Of a DNA stretch of 64,000 nt, positions 53,978 through 62,614 are shown piece after piece (within the stretch, counting starts at the first letter, position 1; each line of letters starts with the position of its first letter). The notes beneath the pieces were generated by a model. It made no database searches. It was not told where the DNA came from and worked only from the letters and a program-made list of their open reading frames with translations. Origin of the DNA: Acidobacteriota bacterium (GTDB lineage Bacteria > Acidobacteriota > Thermoanaerobaculia > Multivoradales > J023); NCBI GenBank assembly GCA_029263315.1, contig JAJCXR010000046.1, positions 1 through 64,000 on the forward strand, written 5' to 3'. The position numbers and the translations under genes were made by a program.

Positions 53978-56900
53978 CGGGCCACCCCGCGGCGGCTTGA
54001 CTCCGGATTGGCCAGCCGGGCTTCGACGGGCCTTTCTTCGGGTTGTACCTGCCCGGCCGGCATCTCCTCGGCCGGCGTCACCCCGGCCAGCATCCTCTCG
54101 GCCGGCATCGTCTCGGCCAGCATCGCGAGGGCCGAGGGGCGCTCCCCGTGGAGAACAAAAACGCCTCGCCTCCAGGTGGCCTCTACTAGGGCGCGGGCCG
54201 AACGGCGTCCCAGCCAGAACGCCGCCGGCCCTGCGGAGCGGCTCGGCTTGCGGTGGAAGTGCGGCCGGCTCAGATCCTCCGGTAGCAGCCGGGCCTCGCC
54301 GCCCACCTCGAGGATCCAGGCCCCGGGGAAGTCGGTGCCGGCGATCACGAAGGCGCCCTTGAGCAGGCACAGGACGCGGGCCAGCTCCTTCCTTTGGCCC
54401 ACCCGGCGACAGCGGTTGCAGTACCGCACTCCCCAGACCTCACCGTCGCGGCGCCGCGTCCCGTCCGTCGGCAGGTCGCTGGGCAACAGGGCCCGTAGCT
54501 GCACCCGACGATGGGGCGGCAGCTGGCGAGCCGCCAGGGCCCGGTCGATGTCTTGCTGGTGCGTCGCGTCGGTGACCCGGTGGGAGGTGAAGTAGATCAC
54601 CGCAGGCCCGTCATCGGGCCTAACGTCGTGGCCGTCGTCGGGACCGCCGTCGGACCCGTCGGGGGCGGACCTCAAGCGCTGGCAGAGCTCGGTGGCGGCG
54701 CGGTCGATGGCGTCATGGTGGGCGGCGATCTGGCTCGGCATGCGGTTGGCGACAAAGCGGCAGTCGGTGGCCAGGTAAACATCCGGGATGTCGTACAGCA
54801 GGCGCTCGACGGCCAGGAAGGGGGTGCCGTCGAGTAGCCAGCGGCCGTCGCGCCAGTGACGCCTGATCAAGGCCTGGGCACCGCGCCGAGACAGCAGGTA
54901 GGCGCCGGCACCCCACGCCTTGCACACCGGGTCGATGTCCTGGCGGGGCACCAAGGCGCAGCGGGTCCGCCGCAGGGCGAGGTAGTGCAGGACGTCGGTG
55001 TTGTTGCACTGCAGTTGCAGGATGTTCCAATCCGGAGGCGCGGCGGCCAGCAGATCCGCCAGGCGGTGGCCCGGCCATGCCTCGAAACCCTCGAAGACCA
55101 TGTCGTCCTCCAGCACGCAAATCCTTTCGAGGCCGGGGGTGTCGAGCATCTGGCGAGCGGCCTGCAGGTGGCTGAGCAGGGTGGCCAGATCCGCCTTGGG
55201 GCTGTTGGCACCGAGGCGATTGAGGTACGACACACCGTCGAGCTCACCCTGCTGAACATCGTGCAGGCGCTGACCATCGAGGGCCGGGAGGCGACGCCAG
55301 CTGCGTGCCCCCACGGCCCGTAGCTGACCTTCGGTGTGGCTCCGTCGGTCCCCGGCTCGATCCAGGTTGAGGTACCAGATGGGTAACCCGCTGACATGTT
55401 GCCGTTGGGCCGCCAGGCGGTGGGTGTTGGCGGCGGAGTTGAGCTGCACCCCGGCCCGCGCCTTGGCCAGGCTGCCGGTGGGGGCCACGAACTGCACCAG
55501 GTGATCGAGCCGTCGGGAGTCGTTGAGCACCTCGAGATCGAAGACGCGGAAGGCTTCGGGATGGAGTCGCGCCAACCGATCGCTATGCTCGGCGTAGAGA
55601 TCCCAGTAGGCACCCAGGGCCTCGTCCAGCCCCTGGCAGTGATCGAGCTTCGGGTAACAGGCGTCCCACTGCGGCACACTGCGCCAGCGGCTACCGTCGT
55701 GGGACATCCAGTGGTTGGCGTTGTAGGGGGCGACTTTGGCCAGGTAGCTCTGGACGGTGGCCTGCCGTTGGCGGCGCAGGCAGACGAAACGAGCTCGGAT
55801 GCCCCGACGCTCCGCCCAGCCGCGGATGGTCTCGACGTGGGGCAGGTAGTAGAAGGCCACGTCGCCGAAGACGTCCCCCCCTGCGTCGGCCAGCCGCTCC
55901 AGGTGCGCTTCCACCTGGGCCGGCGCCGCGTCCCAGGGCAGCAGCGGCGGCCGCTCGTGGCTGATCGGGGCGCCATCGAAGGCTTCCGCCAGGACTTGGG
56001 AGAGGCTGACCGTGCCGCAGCGTCCGGTGCCTAGGCCGATCACCAGGGTGCGACCGGGGCCGCGGTCCGGGGCTTCCAGGGCCCGGCGATCGAGCCCACC
56101 GGCCAGGCGGCCGAGGTCTTGTGGCCGGACGACGTCTTCGATACCACCGAGGCCGAGCTTGCGCAGCTGAAGACGGCGAAAAAAGGGCACCCGCTGCCAG
56201 CGGAAGGCATCGTACTCGGGGTTGCGCTCTGAGGTGTTGAAGGCGCTGAAGTAGGGCAGCACGGTGGCCTTCAACCGGCCCCGGGCTCGCCAGAAGAACT
56301 GCAGGTGGTCCAGGGTCTTGAGCTCGTCGTCCCAGCCGATCTGGCGGATTTTGGAGCTGCGGGCAAGGTAAAATTGGGGCACAAAATCGTAGACCGGAAA
56401 ACCCGCCACCAGGCCACGGCTGGTCTCGAAGACCTGGCGCAAGACGCCCCGATGGTGGTTTGTCGAGTGGTGGTTTATCGGGCTGCGGTTTCCTGAGCCT
56501 TGGTCCACCTCGAAACATCCCCACCAGCGGGCTGGACGATAGTAGCCGGCCACCAAGTCGAGCTCGGGCACCGTCTCCAGCACCTGCCAGGCCGCTTCGA
56601 GCCGGGTCTCCTCGTCGAAGAGGGTGTCGTCGTCGACCACCATCACGTAGGGGGTCTTCACCTGTCCGACCAAGAAGTTGCGGCCGTAGGAGGCCCCCGA
56701 ATCCCGGGGCAGGAGGTAGTAGGCGGTGATCAAACCCAGCTCGTCGTCGAAGGTACGATAACCGGAGTCGTCCGCCACCAGGATGGGGATGGCGGGGAAG
56801 CGCTTGCGGATGCTGCGCACGCAGCGTTCCAGTGACGATGGCCGCAGTAGGGTCTTGATGATGATGGTGACTGTCGCCTGGACGCCGTCCAGGGGGCTGC

Positions 56901-57003
56901 GCTCGGCGGCGGCCGGAGCCCGCCCTTGCCGAGGCGGTGGCAAGCGAACGGTGGCCCCCGTGGGTTGATCCAAGGCCGACGGGTGGAGGGTTTCGAGGCT
57001 CAT
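53974..57003 (-). CDS. Trifunctional fusion: GT12-like / sulfotransferase-like / GT25 glycosyltransferase
   Basis: The 1009-residue product carries three recognisable enzymes. Residues 45-290: a GT2/GT12-like domain with VADDSGYRTF, SYGRNFLVGQVKTPYVMVVDDD and a downstream acceptor loop, close in style to animal beta-1,4-GalNAc transferases. Residues 310-530: a sulfotransferase-like P-loop domain opening with VIGLGTGRCGTVSLSQVL and a later RARFVCLRRQRQATVQSYL. Residues 545-790: a GT25 domain with IWYLNLDRAGDRR and CVLEDDMVFEGF. The last 200 residues are of unknown type and end in a short repeated Met-Pro-Ala-Glu segment coded by a 15-bp minisatellite. It overlaps both neighbours by ATGA. The fusion implies sequential work on one glycan. 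Confidence 0.85.
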   Translation of the reverse strand: MSLETLHPSALDQPTGATVRLPPPRQGRAPAAAERSPLDGVQATVTIIIKTLLRPSSLERCVRSIRKRFPAIPILVADDSGYRTFDDELGLITAYYLLPRDSGASYGRNFLVGQVKTPYVMVVDDDTLFDEETRLEAAWQVLETVPELDLVAGYYRPARWWGCFEVDQGSGNRSPINHHSTNHHRGVLRQVFETSRGLVAGFPVYDFVPQFYLARSSKIRQIGWDDELKTLDHLQFFWRARGRLKATVLPYFSAFNTSERNPEYDAFRWQRVPFFRRLQLRKLGLGGIEDVVRPQDLGRLAGGLDRRALEAPDRGPGRTLVIGLGTGRCGTVSLSQVLAEAFDGAPISHERPPLLPWDAAPAQVEAHLERLADAGGDVFGDVAFYYLPHVETIRGWAERRGIRARFVCLRRQRQATVQSYLAKVAPYNANHWMSHDGSRWRSVPQWDACYPKLDHCQGLDEALGAYWDLYAEHSDRLARLHPEAFRVFDLEVLNDSRRLDHLVQFVAPTGSLAKARAGVQLNSAANTHRLAAQRQHVSGLPIWYLNLDRAGDRRSHTEGQLRAVGARSWRRLPALDGQRLHDVQQGELDGVSYLNRLGANSPKADLATLLSHLQAARQMLDTPGLERICVLEDDMVFEGFEAWPGHRLADLLAAAPPDWNILQLQCNNTDVLHYLALRRTRCALVPRQDIDPVCKAWGAGAYLLSRRGAQALIRRHWRDGRWLLDGTPFLAVERLLYDIPDVYLATDCRFVANRMPSQIAAHHDAIDRAATELCQRLRSAPDGSDGGPDDGHDVRPDDGPAVIYFTSHRVTDATHQQDIDRALAARQLPPHRRVQLRALLPSDLPTDGTRRRDGEVWGVRYCNRCRRVGQRKELARVLCLLKGAFVIAGTDFPGAWILEVGGEARLLPEDLSRPHFHRKPSRSAGPAAFWLGRRSARALVEATWRRGVFVLHGERPSALAMLAETMPAERMLAGVTPAEEMPAGQVQPEERPVEARLANPESSRRGVAR
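54054..54128 (-). repeat. 15-bp minisatellite inside the GT fusion
   Basis: Five consecutive 15-bp units of the form CGGCC(A/G)GC(A/G)TC plus four variable bases. In the coding frame they give a Met-Pro/Leu-Ala-Glu/Gly-rich five-residue repeat near the C-terminus. Copy number could vary without breaking the frame. Confidence 0.85.
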
Positions 57004-58040
57004 GGTGTGGGACCTCCTGAGGTCTGGGGTGGTGCCAGCAGGCTGCGGTGGCGGTGATTGAATTGGCGGGCGTAGGGGTATAGCTCATCGGCCTGGTAGC
57101 CGAATCCGTGGAAGCGATGCAGGCGCCAGGGGGCCGGCGATGGGTCGACGGGTAGGGGATTGGGGGCACCTACCACCGAGTAGGTGAAACGGAAACCGCA
57201 GCCCGCCAGCACCCGATCGGTGCGGTCTTCGAGAGCCCCGTTGGGATACACGAAGTGTGGGCTGACGGCTCCCAAGTGGTGGCCTAGGAGGCATCGACAG
57301 GCCATGGCGTCGCGCCGCAGATCATGGTCCGTGCGCTGGTTCGCCGTGTCGTGAAACAGCGAGTGGGCGGCGATGGTGCAATGGGAAAAGCGGTCCAGGG
57401 CGGCGATCTGGGGCCAGCCCATGTTGCGGTGCACAAAGGGCGAGCAGCGCACGGCGGCGGTGGACACGTCATCGGTCTGCCGCCGCAGCTGGTGCATGAG
57501 GAACCCTCGTCGGCGGGGGGAGGTGCGACATCGATACTCGAAGTCCGCCGCCCCCTGCTCGGGGCACGACCAGGCCAACTCGTCGTTGGCTGCGTCGCCC
57601 AGGCGCAGGACACGTCGGTGGGTGGCGGCGAAGCGGGCTCGGACCTCTTCCCACCAAAAAATGCCCCGGGCCGAGGCCTGACGCGTCGCGATGCCGGGGC
57701 AGACCGCCAGCAGGATGGGAATCTGCTCCTGGCGCAGCCAGTATTCCAGGGGCTCGAAGGTGCCGAGGTGGGCGTCGTCGAAACAGATCAGCAGATGAGG
57801 GCCGGGGCGGGGCCGATGCCGCAATCCTTCGAGCTCTTGGGCGGCGATGAGACAAAACCCCAGCGATTCCAAGAGACGGATTTCTGCCAGGCAGCGCTGC
57901 GGTGTGATGTCGAGATCGTGCACCGTCAGGCGCTGGGGGTCGGTCTCCAAACCGTGGTAGACCAGGATACTGACGAAGCAGCGGTCGCGGTCCAGGGGGC
58001 GGAATGCATCACCGAGGGAGGTGGGCAGGGGAGAGCCCAT
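57000..58040 (-). CDS. NodB-type polysaccharide deacetylase
   Basis: The start at 58040 shares its A with the stop of the methyltransferase gene (TGATG). The long upstream extension in the ORF track is out-of-frame noise. The product has 346 residues. It opens with FVSILVYHGLETDP, then LLICFDDAHLGTFEPL as the catalytic Asp-Asp motif, and AAHSLFHDT as the HxxxH metal motif (HSLFH). The C-terminal VYPNGA matches the motif 3 region. These are the expected elements of carbohydrate esterase family 4. It likely N-deacetylates a hexosamine in the glycan assembled by the operon, which would expose an amine for sulfation or charge. No signal peptide. Confidence 0.88.
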   Translation of the reverse strand: MGSPLPTSLGDAFRPLDRDRCFVSILVYHGLETDPQRLTVHDLDITPQRCLAEIRLLESLGFCLIAAQELEGLRHRPRPGPHLLICFDDAHLGTFEPLEYWLRQEQIPILLAVCPGIATRQASARGIFWWEEVRARFAATHRRVLRLGDAANDELAWSCPEQGAADFEYRCRTSPRRRGFLMHQLRRQTDDVSTAAVRCSPFVHRNMGWPQIAALDRFSHCTIAAHSLFHDTANQRTDHDLRRDAMACRCLLGHHLGAVSPHFVYPNGALEDRTDRVLAGCGFRFTYSVVGAPNPLPVDPSPAPWRLHRFHGFGYQADELYPYARQFNHRHRSLLAPPQTSGGPTP

Positions 58041-58843
58041 CAGCGGGCCTCGAGGGCAACCAGGTAGTTGACCGCCCGTCGGCGCAGCGCGGGGAGGCGC
58101 CGGCCCAGGTGGCGCAAGTGGAGATCCCAGCGGGCACGCCGTGCCTCGGCGATGAAGAAGCGGTGGGGAAAAAACAGGCTGCCCCGGGCATCGCGCAGCT
58201 CGAAGCCGCTGTCGTCGGCCAGGCGGTGGAATTCCCGCGGCGTGTAACGACGGTGACTGACATCCTCGGCCGGGGGCGTCGACGTAGGCTGGCCCTCGGT
58301 TGCCGCGCTGAGCAGGCCTCGCAGCCTGGCCAACCCCCGATGCAGCGGGATGAAGAGATCGTCCGCCCAGGGGTGGCGGTTCCAGATCTGCAACACCGCC
58401 ACACCACCCGGCGTCAGCATGCTGTGTAGATGCTGCAGCAGGGCCCTGGCATCGTCGAAGTACTCGACGAAACCTAGGCCGATGAGGCCGTCGTAGGGGC
58501 CCGGAAGGTCCCCGGCCAGGGCGTCCCGGACTTCGAATCGGCAGGACGACTCGAGCCCCGCTTCGGCGGCGTTGCGACAGGCCTGCTCGATCATGCCGGC
58601 GCTGAAGTCGATGCCGTGCAGATGGTAGCCGGCCCGGGCCAGGACCAGGCTGGCGTGGCCACAACCGCAGCCCAGATCGAGGATGCGGCCGCCCGGTCGG
58701 ATGTGTCGACGGCACAGCTCGACGCCGTCATCGCGGCGCCACTGGATGCCCAGGGCGGGATAGTCATGGCGGTGATAGAGGTTTTCCCAGGCCCTCTTCT
58801 CGCGCTCGAATTTGGCCAGGATCGAGGCACTTTCGCATTGCAT
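58040..58843 (-). CDS. SAM-dependent class I methyltransferase
   Basis: The ATG at 58843 has AAGGAG upstream and the start precedes the stop of the DUF4091 gene by 80 bp (overlap in another frame). The product has 267 residues. Motif I is RILDLGCGCGHASLVLARAGY, then GIDFSAGMIEQA as the acidic post-I loop, and LIGLGFVEYFDDARALLQ and GVAVLQIWNRHPWA as later motifs. It matches the Methyltransf_11/25 class that acts on small molecules or sugars. In this setting it probably O-methylates a sugar residue or a lipid carrier; the substrate is not predictable. Confidence 0.85.
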   Translation of the reverse strand: MQCESASILAKFEREKRAWENLYHRHDYPALGIQWRRDDGVELCRRHIRPGGRILDLGCGCGHASLVLARAGYHLHGIDFSAGMIEQACRNAAEAGLESSCRFEVRDALAGDLPGPYDGLIGLGFVEYFDDARALLQHLHSMLTPGGVAVLQIWNRHPWADDLFIPLHRGLARLRGLLSAATEGQPTSTPPAEDVSHRRYTPREFHRLADDSGFELRDARGSLFFPHRFFIAEARRARWDLHLRHLGRRLPALRRRAVNYLVALEAR

Positions 58844-61349
58844 AGGAATCTCCTTCTCGGTGGTGGTTGGCCGCCTTGTGGTGGTTAGCCGCCCCGCGGT
58901 GGAGCAACTCGGCGATGGCTCGGCGACGGGTTTCATAGAGCCGAGGATCGGTGACGAAGTCGTCGACCTCGGTGATCAGGTCGGAGAGATCGAGCAGGCG
59001 CTGGGCCTGGCGGGCAGCCTGAGCCGACAGCCGGCCGCGCTGTAGCTCGCTGGCCAGGCGGCTCAGCAACTCATGGTCTTGGGAACCCAATTGCAGGGTT
59101 TCCAGGCGCAGCGAGCTGTAGGGTTCGAGCTCTGGGCCCGGGTAGAGCAGGTTGCCGTTGCCGGAGCCCCTGAGGACGCCGTCCAAAGTTTGCTGGGCCC
59201 GCCAGGGGCTGGCGGGCCAGTGGGGACGCTGGTCCATGTTGCGGTGCCAGTGGCAGGTTTCCCAGTAGAGCAAGGCTCCAAAGTCATAGTGGAAGGTCAG
59301 CCAGAAGAGGATGCGCTGGTGGAGGGGGGCGGCTTCGAGCCGTAGGCTGGGAAACGGCGGGGCGTCGTCGGTGAGGTACCACCATAGGCTGGCCCCGCGA
59401 CGCCGCAGCTCCCGGATCCGGTCCGGGTGGCGTGCCACCCAAGCGACGTGTGGACACCAAACATCCACGTAGGGGGCCAGCGCCACCGTCGGGTCGTCCC
59501 GGAAGAAGGTCAAGACGACTTCGAGACGTGGGGCGCGGCGACGGCAGGCGGCGAGGAAAGGTTCGATGCGCCCATAGAGCTCGGCGCCGGGCTCGTCGTA
59601 GGTATAAAGAAAGACCCGCGCCTCGCCCCGTTGGCTTTCGACCTGAGCCGCCCAGCGGGGTAGCTGGTCGAGCCAGTGCTGCTCCGCCGTGCTGGGGAAG
59701 GTGCCGTCCAGCTCCAGCAGACGATTCGAGGCGCGAGCCGCCCACAGCAACCCGAAGCGCTGTTTCTGGCGCCGCAGGATGGCCGGCGAGCTCGGCCCCC
59801 GGGGGATCTGGGGGGCGTGCCACCAGTTGCAGGAGCCCACCAGGGGGTCGGCGTGCAGGCGGCGTCGGGCAAGGAATTCGATCCAGCGTTCGAGGCTGGC
59901 CCCGTCGAGCTCGCGGCGGCCATAGAAACGCGCGACGGCATGGTCGTCGAGGCCCACCAGGACGGGCAGAGAGGGGCGTTGTGGCAGCTCCGGGTCGAGA
60001 ATGCGCAGCCGCATCTCGAAGGTCGTGAGCACCGCGCCTGCGATGCGCAGGCTCACCAGGCCCAACATCAGGCCGGGCCGGGAGTGGGCCGGCACCTCGA
60101 TACGGATCCAGAAGACCCGAGATGTGTCCGCGGCGAGTCCCAAGGGCGTGCGGGGACACAGGGCGTCGGGCCAGGGGTCGGTGCGACCCGGGACCTCTCC
60201 GGAGGTTGGCGAGGAGCCCTCGGAGGTGGCCTGAATCTCGATCGCACGGGCGGTGAACCAGGCGATATGGGCGGCGACGCCGGAGTCGTCGCGGTCCTCG
60301 CACCTTGCCACCACCAAATCGACCTCGGTCAGCTCTTCGAGGCTGTGCAAGACGATCTGGGCGGCGGCCATGCCGCCCTTCGGCGCCCAGAGATCGAGGC
60401 GGGTTGGGTCGTCGGCCGGCCCCAGCCGGGGAAGGGACGAGCGGGGCTGCTTGATGAATTCGGGCATAGCCACGGCGACGGCGGCCATCTCGGCGGCGGG
60501 ACCCCGTGGGGGAGCGGCCCGGCGCAGCTCCAGCCAGGCCTCCAGTCGGCGGACAGTGACCTCGGCTCGATGTCGTACCAGCGTCGGGTCCGGGGCCTCC
60601 GGATGCAGGTTGGATAGGGCCCGGTGCGCCGCAACCAAGGACTTCCGGTGCTGCTCTAAACGAATCGTGAGTAGCTCCTCGACCCTCTTGGGCAGGGCCG
60701 ACAAGCCGCGGCGCAGGTCTCGCAGCCGGCGCAGCAGTCGGCACATGGTCTCGGCCAGGTGCCCCATCGGGGTAACGAAGCACAGGTGGTCAATCGTCAG
60801 CTCGCCCACCGCCGGTGGATTCGGTAGGCCATCGGTCGCCGGCCACAGCACAAACCCCGCCCGCCGCAGGGGGAAGGTCAGCGCGCCATCGCCATCGCCG
60901 CCCCACGAGGCCCGGTGGAGACCCTTCAAGTCGACCTGCCAGGCCCCGCCGGAGTGGGGACAGGGGCCGTAGGAATAGAGCTCGCCGCCGTCGTCCTCCA
61001 CCAGCAGGACGAGCTGGATCGTCGCTTCCGACGCCCGGGACGCCGACTCGGGCGGGGTCACCGAGGAATTCGCTGGGGGCTGAGCCCTGTGACTCCACTC
61101 GATGTCTACCCAGTGGTGCAGTGGTGTGACGGTCAGGGGCGGTCCGAGCAGCAGGACCCGTTCCCCGGGCTGGTTCTCGAAACGGTAACTCAACCGCAGC
61201 CGTCCGGCTGCGGCCGTCAGATGGGCCGGACTCGCTTCGTCCACTCGCCAGCCCGAGGCCGTCCGCCGATCCAAGGCCCGCAGGACGCCGGATGGCGGAA
61301 GGTTGTGGCGTCGTCGGGCGGATGCAGTGTGCACGGTATTCAAATACAT
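58764..61349 (-). CDS. DUF4091 / GH123-like glycoside hydrolase homologue
   Basis: The 861-residue product has no signal peptide. The N-terminal 430 residues are beta-rich with a helical insert (LLRRLRDLRRGLSALPKRVEEL). The C-terminal half is DUF4091, a domain related to GH123 beta-N-acetylgalactosaminidases. It has FLYTYDEPGAELYGRIE with the Asp-Glu pair that is catalytic in GH123, plus SLWWYLTDD, FPSLRLEAAPLHQRILFW, GNGNLLYPGP and LRLETLQLGSQDHELL. The last 40 residues have a short NHHKAANHH repeat. It is the first gene of a five-gene coupled operon. A GalNAc-directed hydrolase or transferase beside a GalNAc-transferase-like enzyme fits, but the cytosolic location is odd for degradation. 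Confidence 0.8.
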   Translation of the reverse strand: MYLNTVHTASARRRHNLPPSGVLRALDRRTASGWRVDEASPAHLTAAAGRLRLSYRFENQPGERVLLLGPPLTVTPLHHWVDIEWSHRAQPPANSSVTPPESASRASEATIQLVLLVEDDGGELYSYGPCPHSGGAWQVDLKGLHRASWGGDGDGALTFPLRRAGFVLWPATDGLPNPPAVGELTIDHLCFVTPMGHLAETMCRLLRRLRDLRRGLSALPKRVEELLTIRLEQHRKSLVAAHRALSNLHPEAPDPTLVRHRAEVTVRRLEAWLELRRAAPPRGPAAEMAAVAVAMPEFIKQPRSSLPRLGPADDPTRLDLWAPKGGMAAAQIVLHSLEELTEVDLVVARCEDRDDSGVAAHIAWFTARAIEIQATSEGSSPTSGEVPGRTDPWPDALCPRTPLGLAADTSRVFWIRIEVPAHSRPGLMLGLVSLRIAGAVLTTFEMRLRILDPELPQRPSLPVLVGLDDHAVARFYGRRELDGASLERWIEFLARRRLHADPLVGSCNWWHAPQIPRGPSSPAILRRQKQRFGLLWAARASNRLLELDGTFPSTAEQHWLDQLPRWAAQVESQRGEARVFLYTYDEPGAELYGRIEPFLAACRRRAPRLEVVLTFFRDDPTVALAPYVDVWCPHVAWVARHPDRIRELRRRGASLWWYLTDDAPPFPSLRLEAAPLHQRILFWLTFHYDFGALLYWETCHWHRNMDQRPHWPASPWRAQQTLDGVLRGSGNGNLLYPGPELEPYSSLRLETLQLGSQDHELLSRLASELQRGRLSAQAARQAQRLLDLSDLITEVDDFVTDPRLYETRRRAIAELLHRGAANHHKAANHHREGDSYAMRKCLDPGQIRAREEGLGKPLSPP

Positions 61350-61467
61350 GTCTTCGATCCATCGCCCGGATGGGGCAGGGGGTTCTGAGACTCCTGTGTC
61401 ACAGGACGACGGGCTATTTCAGCTCAGGGGGTGAAATGTACGATTAGCGAGCTCCCGTCCTGCTTCT

Positions 61468-61622
61468 GCGCCCCTAAGCGGCCCTTGGCGCCAAGCGCCC
61501 CATGCAAGATCTAGAGATATCTGGAGACAAATAATTGGCTTGTGGCCCCGGAGGGGCCGGTGTTGGTAGCCCGGACCGCCTGACCTGAGCGTCTGCGATC
61601 AGGAGGGCGCTCCGGGCGGGGG
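61468..61622. repeat. 155-bp direct repeat, copy 1
   Basis: Begins GCGCCCCTAAGCGGCCC and ends GGGCGCTCCGGGCGGG. It contains the perfect hairpin GGCCCCGGAGGGGCC. Copy 2 starts 169 bp later and differs at only a few positions. Confidence 0.92.
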
Positions 61623-61636
61623 GCGCCCTCTGGCAG

Positions 61637-61791
61637 GCGCCCCTAGGCGGCCCTTGACGCCAAGCGACCCATGCAAGATCCAGAGATATCTGGAGACAAA
61701 GAACTGGCTTGTGGCCCCGGAGGGGCCGGTGTTGGTAGCCCGGACCGCCCGACCTGAGCGTCTGCGATCAGGAGGGCGCTCCGGGCGGGGG
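61637..61791. repeat. 155-bp direct repeat, copy 2
   Basis: Near-identical to copy 1, with substitutions such as CTAAGCGG to CTAGGCGG and TCTAGAG to TCCAGAG. The hairpin GGCCCCGGAGGGGCC and the block GAGATATCTGGAGACAAA are kept, which may mean a structured RNA or protein site. Confidence 0.92.
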
Positions 61792-61920
61792 CGCTCGCGG
61801 GATCTACGTTAAAGGGTACGGCAGGTATGGGGTCGGAGCGCTCCGGGCGGGGGCGCCCGCGGGATCTACGTTAAAGGGTACGGCAGGTATGGGGTCGGGG
61901 CGCTCCGGGCGGGGGCGCCC
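61776..61920. repeat. 62-bp tandem repeat, two full copies and a partial third
   Basis: Unit starts GCGCTCCGGGCGGGGGCGC and contains GGGATCTACGTTAAAGGG and GGCAGGTATGGGGTCGG. The start of the unit is also the end of the 155-bp repeat, so the two arrays are nested and probably arose by slippage or unequal exchange at the shared GC-rich end. Confidence 0.92.
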
Positions 61921-62110
61921 AAGCGATCATTACAAGAGATCCTGGGCTTTCATTGGAGCCCCCCTGGCGGGTTCCAAGCCCAGGGGGCCAACCTGTGAAT
62001 GGCTTGTTGATTTGTGGAAGAGGGATATCATCGCCTCGATCCGCCGGAACGATGGCCTACCGTAGCTGCGGCCGAACAACAACCTACAAAGAACAGCCCA
62101 TGAGGGATAT

Positions 62111-62557
62111 ATGGACGAAGCCAAGCTGATCGACAAATTGAGTTTGATCGAGGCCCTGCACGCCGGGGCGACCACCGATGGCGAACGCATCGCTGCCGAG
62201 CAGGCTCGCGCCCGGATCCTCGAGCTGTTGAAGCGTTGGGAGCAAGAGGATCCGCCCGTCGAATACAGTTTTCCGATGCCCGATATGTGGTCGAGGAAAG
62301 TTTTTGTCGCCCTTCTCCGACGGTATGGAATCCGCCCTTATCGCTACAAGGGCCAGCGCTACACGACGGTGATGGCCAGGGTGTCGGGGCGATTCGTGAA
62401 CGAAACGCTCTGGCCCGAGTTTCAACAGCTCTCAGACACCCTCAGTAGCTACCTCGCGGGGGTGACCGACCGTGTGGTGCAGCAAGTGATCCACCAGGAC
62501 AGCACGGAGGCGGAGGTGATCGAGAAACCCAAACAGCTGCCCCTTTCGATGGCTTGA
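62111..62557 (+). CDS. Hypothetical protein, small helical
   Basis: The 148-residue product starts ATG with GAGGG five bases upstream. The first 40 residues are helical (LIDKLSLIEALHAGATTDGERIAAEQARARILELL) in the style of DUF2786-type domains, where a short Lys/Leu helix precedes an alanine-rich helix. Then come a segment with FPMPDMWSRKVFVALLRRYGIRPYRYKGQ and a helical end. No catalytic motif is recognised. It lies 57 bp before the NACHT gene in the same direction and may be its accessory partner, which is inference. Confidence 0.65.
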   Translation: MDEAKLIDKLSLIEALHAGATTDGERIAAEQARARILELLKRWEQEDPPVEYSFPMPDMWSRKVFVALLRRYGIRPYRYKGQRYTTVMARVSGRFVNETLWPEFQQLSDTLSSYLAGVTDRVVQQVIHQDSTEAEVIEKPKQLPLSMA

Positions 62558-62614
62558 GCTGGTGGCTAGCGGGATATCCTACCGTCACCAATTCTCTGAC
62601 CTTTGGGAGCGCCG

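Larger units (their letters stand above)
61350..62110. other. Intergenic region with nested tandem repeats
   Basis: About 760 bp between divergent genes. The left 120 bp must hold the promoter of the glycan operon; nothing specific is seen. From 61468 to 61920 it is made of repeats (separate entries). The right 190 bp lead to the small gene at 62111 with GAGGG before the ATG. No open frame of merit. Confidence 0.6.

Noticed and set aside
53978-54370. 131-residue extension of the GT31-like gene
   Set aside because: It is an out-of-frame reading of the repeat-coding end of the GT fusion gene (GRDDAGREDAGRGDAG). The ATGA overlap gives the natural start.
58041-58715. N-terminal extension of the deacetylase
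   Set aside because: It reads antiphase through the methyltransferase gene and shows only proline/arginine-rich noise before the true ATG at 58040.
54054-61920. Possible CRISPR arrays at the 15-bp and 62-bp repeats
   Set aside because: The units have no unique spacers between constant repeats, and no cas gene is present in the window. They are tandem repeats.
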